A stretch of DNA of 64,000 bases, from the NCBI RefSeq assembly GCF_900176485.1, contig NZ_FWYD01000012.1, positions 1-64,000 of the forward strand, given 5' to 3'. Of the stretch, positions 35,160-43,996 are shown one piece after another. The notes beneath the pieces are model-generated. The model was not told the origin of the DNA, searched no databases, and worked only from the letters and a program-made list of their open reading frames with translations. How positions within the stretch are numbered: the first letter of the stretch is position 1; the number at the start of each line of letters is the position of its first letter. This DNA is from Primorskyibacter flagellatus (GTDB taxonomy: Bacteria > Pseudomonadota > Alphaproteobacteria > Rhodobacterales > Rhodobacteraceae). The position numbers and the translations under genes were made by a program.

Positions 35160-36179
35160 TTATTCCGCGGGGCAGTCGATGCCAATTTCCGACGGATCGA
35201 CAACCGCCTCGCCGCGGGTCACACGGGCACAGGCCTCGGCGATCACCACCGGCATCGCCTTTTCGAGCGCGGCCTCACCATAGCTGGGCGAAAAGACCGC
35301 GCCGCGGTCGGTCGCATAGGCCTTCAGCGCTTCGCTGTTCATGACGTGGTCCTCCCAGACCTGGTCAACGGTGTCATAGACCTCTTGCGGGGCACCCGCG
35401 GGGATGAATACGCCGAAGTAATCCGCGGCCACATGGAAGTCGGGCATGAAGTCGGTGATCGGCGGGACCGGGTCGATGCCCTCGACCTCAAGCGCCGTAT
35501 CAGAGAGCACCGCCAGCGCGCGCAACCGTCCGGCGCGGATCATCTCGGTCTGTTCCACCGCAAGCTGGGTGGTGACCTGCACCTCACCCGAGGCCGCGGC
35601 GATCACTGCGGGGTTGCCGCCGTCATAGGTGATCATCCGCGCACCGGACAATTCGCTCTCGGCACCTTCCTTGATGGCCGCAAGCGCCATGCCACCCGAG
35701 GAGTTCACGCCGGCTGTACCGACCGTAACCGAGCCGCTTTTCATGGCTTCCAGCAGTTCCGGGAAGGTCTGATAAGGCGCATCCGCGTTGACGCTGACCA
35801 CCGGCACGTTCGCAACGTGCAGGTAGATGCGATAATCCTCGATCGACGTGTCCTCGATCAGCCCGGTCACCGAATAGGTGGCATTGTTGGCGATAGCGTT
35901 CGCGGTCCAGGTATAGCCGTCGCGCGGCGCGTCCAGCGCGGCCTTGGTACCAGTGGAGCCGGACGCACCCGTCTGGTTGACCACCACGACCTCGGTGCCC
36001 AGAGCCTCTTCGAGGATGGGGGCGACGACGCGGGTGACCTGGTCGGTCGACCCACCTGCCGACCACGGCACGATGATGTTGATCGGACGATCCGGGTTCC
36101 AGCTGTAATCCTGCGCTGCAAGCGGGCCGGCAAACGCCGTGGCCGCAGCGACAATGGCGATCCTTGAAAGGGCTGACAT
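35160..36179 (-). CDS. Tripartite tricarboxylate transporter substrate-binding protein (TctC/Bug)
   Basis: A 339-residue periplasmic Bug-family binding protein. It has a signal peptide (ending LAAQ at about residue 22), WNPDRPINIIVPWSAGGSTDQVTR (first ligand loop), VVNQTGASGSTGTKAALDAPRDGYTW (second loop) and GTAGVNSSGGMALAAIKE in the middle. These proteins bind carboxylic acids through water-mediated contacts. First gene of the six-gene unit, preceded by the CTACTGAACGGTAG palindrome. Confidence 0.92.
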   Translation of the reverse strand: MSALSRIAIVAAATAFAGPLAAQDYSWNPDRPINIIVPWSAGGSTDQVTRVVAPILEEALGTEVVVVNQTGASGSTGTKAALDAPRDGYTWTANAIANNATYSVTGLIEDTSIEDYRIYLHVANVPVVSVNADAPYQTFPELLEAMKSGSVTVGTAGVNSSGGMALAAIKEGAESELSGARMITYDGGNPAVIAAASGEVQVTTQLAVEQTEMIRAGRLRALAVLSDTALEVEGIDPVPPITDFMPDFHVAADYFGVFIPAGAPQEVYDTVDQVWEDHVMNSEALKAYATDRGAVFSPSYGEAALEKAMPVVIAEACARVTRGEAVVDPSEIGIDCPAE

Positions 36180-36196
36180 GGTATCTCCTCCGTTAT

Positions 36197-36210
36197 CTAC
36201 TGAACGGTAG
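36197..36210. promoter_or_regulatory. 14-bp palindrome upstream of tctC, likely TetR operator
   Basis: CTACTGAACGGTAG lies 18 bp upstream of the tctC start. It shares the CTACT and GTAG arms, spacing and following GTTA with the perfect palindrome at 30120-30133. Its position over or just after the start site suits repression by the TetR encoded in this unit. Confidence 0.55.
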
Positions 36211-36463
36211 GTTAGGGAGCAGACCTCCGCCTGTCAAACGTTTTGGTGAAACCTGTTTCTCAATTTTGTGTCAGATCGGTAGTCGCGCGGCATGGCGGAT
36301 CGCGACCGGAGGAACGCACTCGCACCCCCTCGGCGGCGCCGTCGATAAATCCTCGATTTACAAGAGATTCTGTCGCCGACCAGACTGCGGAAATGGGCCG
36401 TCAGCGATCCGATACCAGGGCTGGATAGGTGTCGATCTCCGAGACCCGTGCAATGTCCGCGGG

Positions 36464-37237
36464 CTACACGCTGTCGCGCGCCCAAATATTCATCCAAGCC
36501 AGCGTGTCATCGGTGTTGCCGCCGGGTTTGTATTCCGCACCAAGCGGCGCATCATAGCCAAGCCGGCCTGCGACTTCAAATACATGGTCGTAGTTGATCT
36601 CGCCATGATCGGGTGCACCGCGATCCGGGACGGAGGCGAACTGGATATGCCCGATATACGGCAGGAGCACCTCGATCCGGTGGCTCAGGTCGCCTTCCAT
36701 AAGCTGCACATGATAGCAATCGAACATCAGTTTAAGGTTCGGGGCACCGACGGCTTCGATGATCGCCAGCGCCTGATCGGTCGTCGTCAGGAAATAGCCC
36801 GGCGCGTCATACCTGTTCAGCGGTTCGATCAGGATGGTGATGCCGTGGGGGGCCGCCTGGGCGCAGGCGTAAGTCACGTTGTCGAGGAAGGTCTGATGAG
36901 CATCGTCCCTGTCGGCGAACCCTGCCATGACGTGAATATTGGGCGTACCGATGGCCGTGGCATAGGCGATTGCTTCGTCGATGGCGGCCCGCGCTTCGGC
37001 CTTGCGCCCGGGGATGGCGGACAGGCCATTGTCACCAGCGCCAACATCGCCGCGCCTTGTGTTCAGGCCCAGCATCGTCAGCCCGGTTTCATCAAGCGCC
37101 GCTTTCACCGCTTCGGCAGGCTCATCGTAGGGCCAATGGCATTCCACGGCGTCAAAACCGGCCACCTTGGCGGCGCGAATTGCCTCCGGCAAGGGGCGGT
37201 CATTCCACAGAAACCCCAGATTGGCAGAAAATTTCAT
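36464..37237 (-). CDS. otnI: 2-oxo-tetronate isomerase (hydroxypyruvate isomerase family)
   Basis: A 257-residue Hyi/OtnI-family TIM barrel. It begins MKFSANLGFLWNDRPLPEAIRAA (family start) and has ILIEPLNRYDAPGYFL (metal Glu), LKLMFDCYHVQLMEGDL (Asp, His), GHIQFASVPDRGAPDHGEINY and LGAEYKP (Glu). OtnI converts 2-oxo-tetronate to 3-oxo-tetronate, the OtnK substrate. The ATG at 37237 overlaps otnC by 4 bp. Last gene of the second tetronate locus. Confidence 0.88.
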   Translation of the reverse strand: MKFSANLGFLWNDRPLPEAIRAAKVAGFDAVECHWPYDEPAEAVKAALDETGLTMLGLNTRRGDVGAGDNGLSAIPGRKAEARAAIDEAIAYATAIGTPNIHVMAGFADRDDAHQTFLDNVTYACAQAAPHGITILIEPLNRYDAPGYFLTTTDQALAIIEAVGAPNLKLMFDCYHVQLMEGDLSHRIEVLLPYIGHIQFASVPDRGAPDHGEINYDHVFEVAGRLGYDAPLGAEYKPGGNTDDTLAWMNIWARDSV

Positions 37238-37884
37238 ACATCCCACTCCACATCGAATTTCGTGATCAGCGCCTGAACCTGACCCTCAGTCAGGGCGCGC
37301 GGGTTCAGGCCGCGCGTCAGCATCGCCAGGCGCGCGGTGTCTTCCAGTTCCTCGATGGCGTTGCAGGCCGCCTCGATGTCCTTGCCGGCAACCACCGGAC
37401 CGTGATTGGCCAGCATCACCGCTGTACGTTTGCCGGCCAGACCGCGCACGGCTTCTCCCATCGCCGGATCGCCGGGCAGGAAAAAGGGCAGGAGCTTGAC
37501 ACGGCCCAGCTTCATGATGCCGTAGGGCGTGAGCGGCGGTAGGAAATTGTCTTCGTCCGCGTCCGGCATCAACGACAGCGCGACCGCGTGACAGGAATGC
37601 AGATGCACCACTGCGCCCGCGGAACTCCGCGTGTCGTAGAAGGCGGTGTGCAGGGGCATTTCCTTGGTCGGCATATCTCCGTCCACTTGCCGGCCGCGCG
37701 CATCGAAACGGCTCAGCCGGCCGGGATCGAGCCGGCCAAAACTGGTGCCAGTGGGCGAAACGAGAAGACCGCCATCCTCTGTCCGGGCCGAAATATTGCC
37801 GGTGCTGCCGCCGGTCAGGCCGCGGTCGAACATGGACTTGGCCAAAAGGCAGATCTGTTCGCGTAAACGGGCTTCCTCGCTCAT
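37234..37884 (-). CDS. otnC: 3-oxo-tetronate 4-phosphate decarboxylase
   Basis: A 216-residue class II aldolase with GSTGNISAR, TKEMPLH (catalytic Glu), HLHSCH (zinc His pair) and NHGPVVAG (third metal His), in the same order as the copy at 3903-4550. It overlaps otnK and otnI by 4 bp each. The three genes give a full isomerase-kinase-decarboxylase set from 2-oxo-tetronate to dihydroxyacetone phosphate. Confidence 0.9.
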   Translation of the reverse strand: MSEEARLREQICLLAKSMFDRGLTGGSTGNISARTEDGGLLVSPTGTSFGRLDPGRLSRFDARGRQVDGDMPTKEMPLHTAFYDTRSSAGAVVHLHSCHAVALSLMPDADEDNFLPPLTPYGIMKLGRVKLLPFFLPGDPAMGEAVRGLAGKRTAVMLANHGPVVAGKDIEAACNAIEELEDTARLAMLTRGLNPRALTEGQVQALITKFDVEWDV

Positions 37885-39149
37885 GACACCAGTCTGTCCT
37901 GTGCGTCTGTAAAGAAGGTCTCGGTCCCGAAGTTACCGGATTTCAAGGTAAGCGCAATCTGGCGCCCGCCGGACTCGCAATAGGTCCAGGGCACGCCCGG
38001 AGCAATCTCGGGACCAATGTCGAGCTGGCTGACGCCGAGCGCCTTGGTGACCGCGCCGGAGGTCTCTCCGCCCGCGACGATCACCCGCCGCGCGCCCGCA
38101 TCCCGCGCCGCCACCGCGCAGGCTGATAGAGTTGCCTCGACGATTTCTCCGGCCCCGGCGACGCCCAGCCTTTCCTGCGCAGTGCGCACGCTTTCTGGAT
38201 TGGCGGTGGCATAGATCAGGGGGGCTGCGCCGAGGTCCTGCACCGCCAGCCACTCGAGAACCGCGCGCGGCCCGTTTTCGGCCAGCGTCAGTGGATCGAG
38301 CTGAAAGGAAGGAACGCCGCGACCTAAGTAATCGGAAACTTGCCGGTTGGTCATGGCAGAGCAACTGCCCGAAAGCACGATTGTCTTGGCATCAAACTGC
38401 GGCCTTTGGGTTTTGGGAGCATCGGCGGCAAGCGTACCGTCGGCAAGATAAAGCGCAGGCAGGGGCATCGCGACGGCGCTGCCTCCCGTCAAGAGCGGCA
38501 TGTCGCGGCAGGCCTCGGCGATCACCGCCAGATCTTCATTTGCCACGGCATCGACCACGATATGAGCCACGCCTTGCGTCTTCAGGGCATCCATTTCCTC
38601 CCGCAACGCCTGCGCGCCCCTAGCGACCGTCAGCCGGTTGGCCAGCCCAACAGTTTTGGTGACCTGTGGCTCCAGAAGCCGCATCAGATTACTGTCGCGC
38701 ATCGGAGTCAGCGGGTGATCCTTCATGGAACTTTCCGCGAGAGGCTGTTCGCCGACGAAGAGATTGCCCATAAAAATGCTGCGGCCGTTTTCGGGAAACG
38801 CCGGACAATAGATCGTCTGATCGGTGCCCAGATCGGCCATCAATGCCTCGGCCACTGGACCAATATTGCCTCGTGGGGTGGAATCGAAAGTCGAACAATA
38901 CTTCCAGAAGAACCGCTGCGCCCCGGCGCGGCGTAGCCAGTCCAGCGCAGCCCGTGTTTCTGCCACCGCTTCCTCCACCGGCGCAGTTCGGCATTTCAGC
39001 GCGATGATTTCAAACGGTGCGGAACCTTTCGGTGCCGTGTCTGGAATGCCGATGCGCAGCGATACCGCCAGCCCAGAGCGTGCAAGCAATCCGGCCAGAT
39101 CCGTGGCTCCGGTAAAATCGTCGGCAATGCAGCCAAATACGGTCGTCAT
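37881..39149 (-). CDS. otnK: 3-oxo-tetronate kinase
   Basis: A 422-residue DUF1537-family kinase. N-terminal signatures are ADDFTGATD and KYCSTFDST...GNIGP; C-terminal signatures are TGGSAVAMP, GGETSGAV and KSGNFG. I chose the ATG at 39149, where homology begins; the frame is open to 39194. It follows a truncated RraA-like gene and is coupled to otnC by a 4-bp overlap. It is clearly diverged from the copy at 2668-3906, so the duplication is not recent. Confidence 0.9.
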   Translation of the reverse strand: MTTVFGCIADDFTGATDLAGLLARSGLAVSLRIGIPDTAPKGSAPFEIIALKCRTAPVEEAVAETRAALDWLRRAGAQRFFWKYCSTFDSTPRGNIGPVAEALMADLGTDQTIYCPAFPENGRSIFMGNLFVGEQPLAESSMKDHPLTPMRDSNLMRLLEPQVTKTVGLANRLTVARGAQALREEMDALKTQGVAHIVVDAVANEDLAVIAEACRDMPLLTGGSAVAMPLPALYLADGTLAADAPKTQRPQFDAKTIVLSGSCSAMTNRQVSDYLGRGVPSFQLDPLTLAENGPRAVLEWLAVQDLGAAPLIYATANPESVRTAQERLGVAGAGEIVEATLSACAVAARDAGARRVIVAGGETSGAVTKALGVSQLDIGPEIAPGVPWTYCESGGRQIALTLKSGNFGTETFFTDAQDRLVS

Positions 39150-39213
39150 TCGTTCAATCCCCAAAAGATGTCGCCCGTCGGTTGCAACGGGCATTGACTG
39201 CGCGATGCGCGGG

Positions 39214-39582
39214 TCAGGTCAGCGCATCCTCGAAGGCGGTCGAAAGCCGCGCAAATTCCGCGAAGTCGGCGGAGCCTGCCTGAACTGGCTCGGGCATAGT
39301 GCTTTCGCTGCCAATGAGCGTTTTCAAACCGTCATGGAGCGGCGGCAAAACCGTCTGCGGAATAACCGTGGCACCATGCCTGTCAGCGTGGACAAAAACT
39401 CCCTGCGCCACCGGCATACCGAAAACTTCGACTGGCTGATCTATCTCTCGCACATGGACGAAACCGTGACTAGGGTCGATCCCGCCAGCCAGTATGGGAA
39501 ATCTGTCAGGCAAATCGGTCATGTCGCGGACAATGCCATTGGTCTGCGCCTCCGGCGCGCGGATCACCGGGGACAGCGTCAT
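39214..39582 (-). pseudogene. 5'-truncated RraA-like gene
   Basis: About 105 residues match the C-terminal half of the RraA-like proteins here, from TNGIVRDM through GGIDPSHGFVHVRE and FVHADRHGATVIP to the end. Everything before the TNG segment, about 125 residues including the [10 protein letters not shown] region, is missing. The 138 bp before it (39583-39720) is not recognisable as RraA in any frame. It lies between a D-2-hydroxyacid dehydrogenase and otnK, and only 700 bp from an intact paralogue. Confidence 0.8.
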
Positions 39583-39720
39583 GGAAAGCTACAGTGCCAA
39601 GCGTCACCCCGCCCACCATGCCTTTACCCAGCAAAGAGAACCATGTCTTGCTGGTGCGCCCCTGCCCGGCCCGGCAGAGACGCTCGAAATGAACCCCGCG
39701 CGACATGTCTTCGCGTCCAC

Positions 39721-40689
39721 CTAGACCACGCGGCTGGGCAACGCCGTGCCCATAAAGAACGCGTCGAGATTGTCGGCGGCGAGGTGCCCCATGGCTTCAC
39801 GCACCTCGCGGGTCGCCGATCCGAGATGCGGCAGCAGTGTCACGTTCTCCAACGCCCGCAGCGCCTCTGGCACCTCCGGCTCATTGGCAAAGACGTCGAG
39901 CCCGGCCCCGGCAATCCGCCCCTCGGCCAGCGCCGCGACCAGCGCCGCCTGGTCGAGACTGTCGCCCCGCGCGGTGTTGATCAGGTAGGCCTCGGGCTTC
40001 ATTAGCCCGATGTGATCCGCCGTCACCAAGGGTGCCGCACCGCCGCCGGGCACATGGATCGACACCACATCCGCCGCCGCCATCACCGCGCCGATGCTCT
40101 CGAGCCTCTGCGCTGTGAAGGGCAGATCGCCGATCTCCGAGCGGTTGTAATAGACGATCTCCATCCCGAACCCTGCTGCCGCCCGCGCGGCGGTGGCGCG
40201 GCCGATCCGGCCCATGCCGATGATCCCGAGCACCTTGCCCTGGATGCTGCGACCGAGGCCCCCGACAATGGAAAACCCGTCCCAACGCCCCTCACGCAGT
40301 CGCTTTTCCGCCGCATAGGTCCGCCGGGTGGCCGCCAGAATGAGCAGCAGCGCGAGATCGGCGGTGGCATCGGTGAGCACATTCGGCGTGTTCGACACCA
40401 CAACACCCGCCTGCGTCGCCGCGTCCACATCGATGTTGGAATACCCGACACCCACATTGGCAACGATCTGCACCCTCCGCCCTTCGGCCTGAAGCATCTC
40501 GGCCGTGATCCTGTCACTGACCGTCGGCATCACGGCGTCATGTTTGCAGAACGCCGCCGCCAGCGCCTCGGGCGAGAGCGGCCGATCATCCGGGTTGAAG
40601 GTGGCGTCATAGGCCTTGTCCAGCCGCGCCTCGACCGGTGCCGGTAAACGTCGCGTCACCAGAAGGCTCGGCCGCGCACCGCCGCTCAT
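39721..40689 (-). CDS. D-2-hydroxyacid dehydrogenase
   Basis: A 322-residue NAD(P)-dependent D-isomer-specific 2-hydroxyacid dehydrogenase (glyoxylate/hydroxypyruvate reductase type). It shows [13 protein letters not shown], the cofactor loop GIIGMGRIG (about residues 155-163), LINTARGD (catalytic Arg), FANEPEVPE (catalytic Glu) and LLPHLGSAT (catalytic His). It overlaps the RraA-like gene by 4 bp. In this operon it could oxidise a tetronate to 2-oxo-tetronate for OtnI, or reduce a 2-oxo product. The direction is inferred. Confidence 0.88.
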   Translation of the reverse strand: MSGGARPSLLVTRRLPAPVEARLDKAYDATFNPDDRPLSPEALAAAFCKHDAVMPTVSDRITAEMLQAEGRRVQIVANVGVGYSNIDVDAATQAGVVVSNTPNVLTDATADLALLLILAATRRTYAAEKRLREGRWDGFSIVGGLGRSIQGKVLGIIGMGRIGRATAARAAAGFGMEIVYYNRSEIGDLPFTAQRLESIGAVMAAADVVSIHVPGGGAAPLVTADHIGLMKPEAYLINTARGDSLDQAALVAALAEGRIAGAGLDVFANEPEVPEALRALENVTLLPHLGSATREVREAMGHLAADNLDAFFMGTALPSRVV

Positions 40690-41396
40690 GTCCGGGCCGC
40701 CTCGAACTGCGCCCAGACCTCCTCCAGCCGGTCAATGTCGAAACCGGGCTCCCGCGCCGGGCCGAGCACGATGCTCTCGCTGGCGATCACCGTCTCGATC
40801 GCCTGCTTGAGATCCGGGATCACCTCTTCCGGGATCACCACCGCGCCGTGCCGGTCGGCGTGTATCAGCTCACCCTGGGCCACCCGCATCCCCATTATGC
40901 TGACCTCTTTGCCGATATCGACCACATGCACATAGCCATGGCTTGGCCCGATCGATCCGGCCAGCACAGGAAATCCGTCATCGATCACGTCGAGATCGCG
41001 CAGCACGCCGTTGGTGACCGCGCCGGCCAGCCCCAACCCCTTGTGTACCGCCACATGCACCTCGCCCCACCAACCGGCGATGCAATTGGGGTAATCGACA
41101 TCCTCGACGACCGCAGCCGTCGGACCCTCGCCCCCTGCCATGGCGCGGAAATAGTCCATCCGTCGCGCGCGGATCACCTCGGGCGCCTCGGTGGGCGGTG
41201 CCAGCCCGGAGATCCGCGCGGTGCGGGCGAAACCCACGGTCGCCGGATCGCCGGGTTTGGAATGCTGCATGGTGCCGCGCGTAAAGCGGTTGAAGCCACG
41301 TTTGCCCTGCGCCACTTCGATGGCATTGCAAACCGTGGGCGTGTCGAGCTTGCGCAAAAGTGCCAGCAAGTCGTCGGGAAGTGCAGTGTCAGTCAT
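40686..41396 (-). CDS. RraA-like lyase/decarboxylase family protein
   Basis: A 236-residue paralogue of 6566-7261, sharing [18 protein letters not shown], the [10 protein letters not shown] Arg-Asp motif and [14 protein letters not shown]. The frame is open far upstream (to 41918), but that part is an unrelated HpsN-derived remnant. The true start is the ATG at 41396, with GGAGGAG 5-8 nt upstream and homology starting there. An annotation using the long frame would give a false HpsN-RraA fusion. Confidence 0.88.
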   Translation of the reverse strand: MTDTALPDDLLALLRKLDTPTVCNAIEVAQGKRGFNRFTRGTMQHSKPGDPATVGFARTARISGLAPPTEAPEVIRARRMDYFRAMAGGEGPTAAVVEDVDYPNCIAGWWGEVHVAVHKGLGLAGAVTNGVLRDLDVIDDGFPVLAGSIGPSHGYVHVVDIGKEVSIMGMRVAQGELIHADRHGAVVIPEEVIPDLKQAIETVIASESIVLGPAREPGFDIDRLEEVWAQFEAART

Positions 41397-41434
41397 GCGT
41401 TCTCCTCCAATTGAATGTCTGTCTCGCGGCCGGC

Positions 41435-41918
41435 TCAATCCGCCGTCCAGCCGCCCTCGATCAGCAGCGAAGTGCCGGTGATCAGCGCCGCCGAGATGCA
41501 TCGCGGCGATTACTCCGGGGTTCGGTTCGCCGTTGAACGGCGGGGTGCAGGCGACGATGCGCGGCACACCCGCCACCTTGGCCGTCGCCACGGACATATG
41601 CGCCGATGCCACCATCGGGAACTTGCCGCCGGGAACATAGCAGCCCACCGATTGGACGGGAATGTTCTTGTGACCCAAGATGACGCCAGGCAGGGTTTCG
41701 ACCTCGATATCCAACATGGAATCGCGCTGCGCCTGGGCAAAGGTTCTGACCTGCTCCTGTGCGAATTTGATATCGGCCAGATCGCAAGGCGAGACCTTGG
41801 CGATAATCGCCTCGATTTCCGTCAACGACAGGCGATAGTTTTCACGGTCGTAGCCGTCGAATTTCACCGCCAGCTCGCGCACCGCTGCGTCGCCGCGCTT
41901 GAGATAGGTGATGGTCAT
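41435..41918 (-). pseudogene. HpsN-like/SDR deletion scar
   Basis: Codons 1 to about 150 of an HpsN-like gene (MTITYLKRG..., [37 protein letters not shown]) join, in another frame, the last 17 codons of an SDR ([16 protein letters not shown] then stop at 41435). The junction lies in GGCGGCGCT, present at the matching places of both genes in the long operon (HpsN about 15.5 kb, SDR about 12.85 kb). A second, in-frame loss of about 28 residues joins the two RG codon pairs near the N-terminus. The order HpsN - SnoaL - SDR of the other locus was therefore once present here. All zinc-binding residues are gone. Confidence 0.88.
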
Positions 41919-42018
41919 GTCGGAAACGCCCCTCGTGTGATTTCTAGAGATTAGGTGTCAGGGATGTGGCCTCGTGATGCACTCTGGCGTCACAAGGCCA
42001 CCCTATGGCTTCGCACGG

Positions 42019-43923
42019 TCAGGCTGCTTGCGAGCTGCGGGCTTGGTGCGCCCCTATCGCCTGCCGCGACAGCACCACCAGCCCACCGAAGACCAGCGCT
42101 GCGGTAAGCGTCGCCCACCAGGGCGGCATCAGCGCCAAGACCACAGGAACCGCCCAGAGAAGCCGTGAAAGCCCGCCCCAGGGCAGCCGGGCACCGCCCA
42201 GCAGATGCGCGACACCGAGGGCAAATACCGCGCCTGATAGCACTGCACGGGCAATGTCCTCGGCCCCGCCGCCGCCCAGCATGCCGGGATAGGCAAGGAA
42301 CAGCATCGGCAGAGCATAGGCCGTGGCTCCGAGCCGCAGGGTCTCCATCGCAACCTTCATCCAGGGTGCCTGGGCAATGGTGGCGGCGACGAACACCCCG
42401 AGGCAGACCGGCGGCGTGATCACCGAGAGTGCGGCGTAGTAGAGCACGAACATATGCACCACCAGCGGGTCGATGCCCTGCTGGATCAGCGCCGGGGCAA
42501 AGACCGCAGCGACCATCACATACGCCGCCGAGGTCGGCAGCCCCATGCCGGCGATCAGGCAGACCACTGCCATCAGACCGGCAATCAGCCAGATCTGCCC
42601 CTGTCCGATGGCCAGAACTGCCGAGGTGACCGCCACGCCGAAGCCAGTCAAGTTGATCATCGCCACGAAGACCTGTGCGCCGACCAGCAGGATACCGACG
42701 ATGACAACGCCCTTTCCGCCCGCCTCCAGCGCGCGCAGGATGATGCCAAAGACGGCGCGCGGGTCCTCACCGGCAGCGATCCGCGCCACCAGCACCGCCA
42801 CCAGCATGGCGATCATGCCGTAGCACGCCGTCAGTTCGACAGAATTGCCATTGATGACGCCAAATCCTAGCCCCCCCAGTGCTGCCGCGATCGGAGCCAG
42901 CCGGGTAAAGCTCATCGCCCCGCGCCAGTCCGGCAGGTCCTCGGCGCTGACCGCGCGAAAACTCTGGCGGCGGGCGATCACATGCACTGTGGCATAAATT
43001 CCAAGATAGAAGAGCAACGCAGGTACCACGCCGGCCAGCGCAATCGACCAGTAGTTTACGCCGACCAGTTCTGCCATGACAAAGGCGGCAGTGCCCATGA
43101 TCGGTGGTGCCAGCTGCCCCCCGGTCGAGGCAATGGCCTCCACCGCGCCGGCGTAAGCGGGCGGGTATTTCAGCCGCTTCATCAACGGAATGGTGAAATT
43201 TCCGGTGGTTGCCACATTGGCTACGGTCGAGCCGTTGATAGCGCCGAAGAAGCCCGAGGCAAATGTCGCGATCTTGGCCGCGCCGCCGGGCCGTGCCCCG
43301 CCAAGACGGGCCGAGAGGTCAAAGAAGGTCTCGCCCGCGCCGGTGTGCAGCAGGATCGCGCCGAAGAGCACGAAGGCCGCCAGCGTCGTCGAGGCCACAT
43401 TGACCAGCATCCCCCACAAACCGCGGTCCGACAGGAAGATGATCTCGGTCAGATAACCAGCGTCAAAGCCGCGGTGGCCGAATTGCCCGGGGATCAGGTA
43501 GCCGAAGAAGGCATAGCCCACCGCGCTCAGCACGATCAGCGGAAACACCCAGTTCGAGGTCCGTCGCGCCAGCTCCAGCACGCAGACCAGCGTGCCGAAC
43601 CCCATCACCATGTCGCGGGTCGTGGCCCAGGGCAGATCCGTCATGATGGTTTCGTAATTGCCGATGATATAGACCCCCGAGACCGTCACCATGGCGACGA
43701 TCGCGGCATCGATTGCCATGCCGAGCGGCCGCCAGCGGCTACCCTCGAACAGCGGGTTCATCAGCACCGCGAGCGCGACGATGGTCATCACGAAGAGAGA
43801 CCGCTGCACCAGCGACTCGAACGGGCCGTTGAACGAGGTGTAGAACACGAAGGCGCCGAGCAGCACGGCGAGCCCGGCAATGCTCACCTGACGGAGCTTG
43901 GTTAAAGACGGGAGTTTGGGCAT
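42019..43923 (-). CDS. TRAP transporter fused 4TM/12TM permease (TAXI type)
   Basis: A 634-residue protein with about 16-18 membrane segments: a DctQ-like N-terminal region fused to a DctM-like region, as usual for TAXI-type TRAP systems. Landmarks are GFFGAINGSTVANVATTGNFTIPLMKR, GGQLAPPIMGTAAFVMAE and GMGLPTSAAYVMVA. The ATG at 43923 is preferred over the open frame to 43968. It lies 74 bp after its binding protein. Confidence 0.9.
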   Translation of the reverse strand: MPKLPSLTKLRQVSIAGLAVLLGAFVFYTSFNGPFESLVQRSLFVMTIVALAVLMNPLFEGSRWRPLGMAIDAAIVAMVTVSGVYIIGNYETIMTDLPWATTRDMVMGFGTLVCVLELARRTSNWVFPLIVLSAVGYAFFGYLIPGQFGHRGFDAGYLTEIIFLSDRGLWGMLVNVASTTLAAFVLFGAILLHTGAGETFFDLSARLGGARPGGAAKIATFASGFFGAINGSTVANVATTGNFTIPLMKRLKYPPAYAGAVEAIASTGGQLAPPIMGTAAFVMAELVGVNYWSIALAGVVPALLFYLGIYATVHVIARRQSFRAVSAEDLPDWRGAMSFTRLAPIAAALGGLGFGVINGNSVELTACYGMIAMLVAVLVARIAAGEDPRAVFGIILRALEAGGKGVVIVGILLVGAQVFVAMINLTGFGVAVTSAVLAIGQGQIWLIAGLMAVVCLIAGMGLPTSAAYVMVAAVFAPALIQQGIDPLVVHMFVLYYAALSVITPPVCLGVFVAATIAQAPWMKVAMETLRLGATAYALPMLFLAYPGMLGGGGAEDIARAVLSGAVFALGVAHLLGGARLPWGGLSRLLWAVPVVLALMPPWWATLTAALVFGGLVVLSRQAIGAHQARSSQAA

Positions 43924-43996
43924 CTCGGCACCTTTGGGCAGAGGACGGTCCAGACGGGGCAGCGGCACGCCACCCCGCCCGCATCGGTCGGTCGCG

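Noticed and set aside
40686-41918. A 410-residue HpsN-RraA fusion protein
   Set aside because: The frame happens to be open, but RraA homology, an ATG and a strong GGAGGAG site begin at 41396; the upstream part is a deletion scar ending in an SDR tail in another frame.
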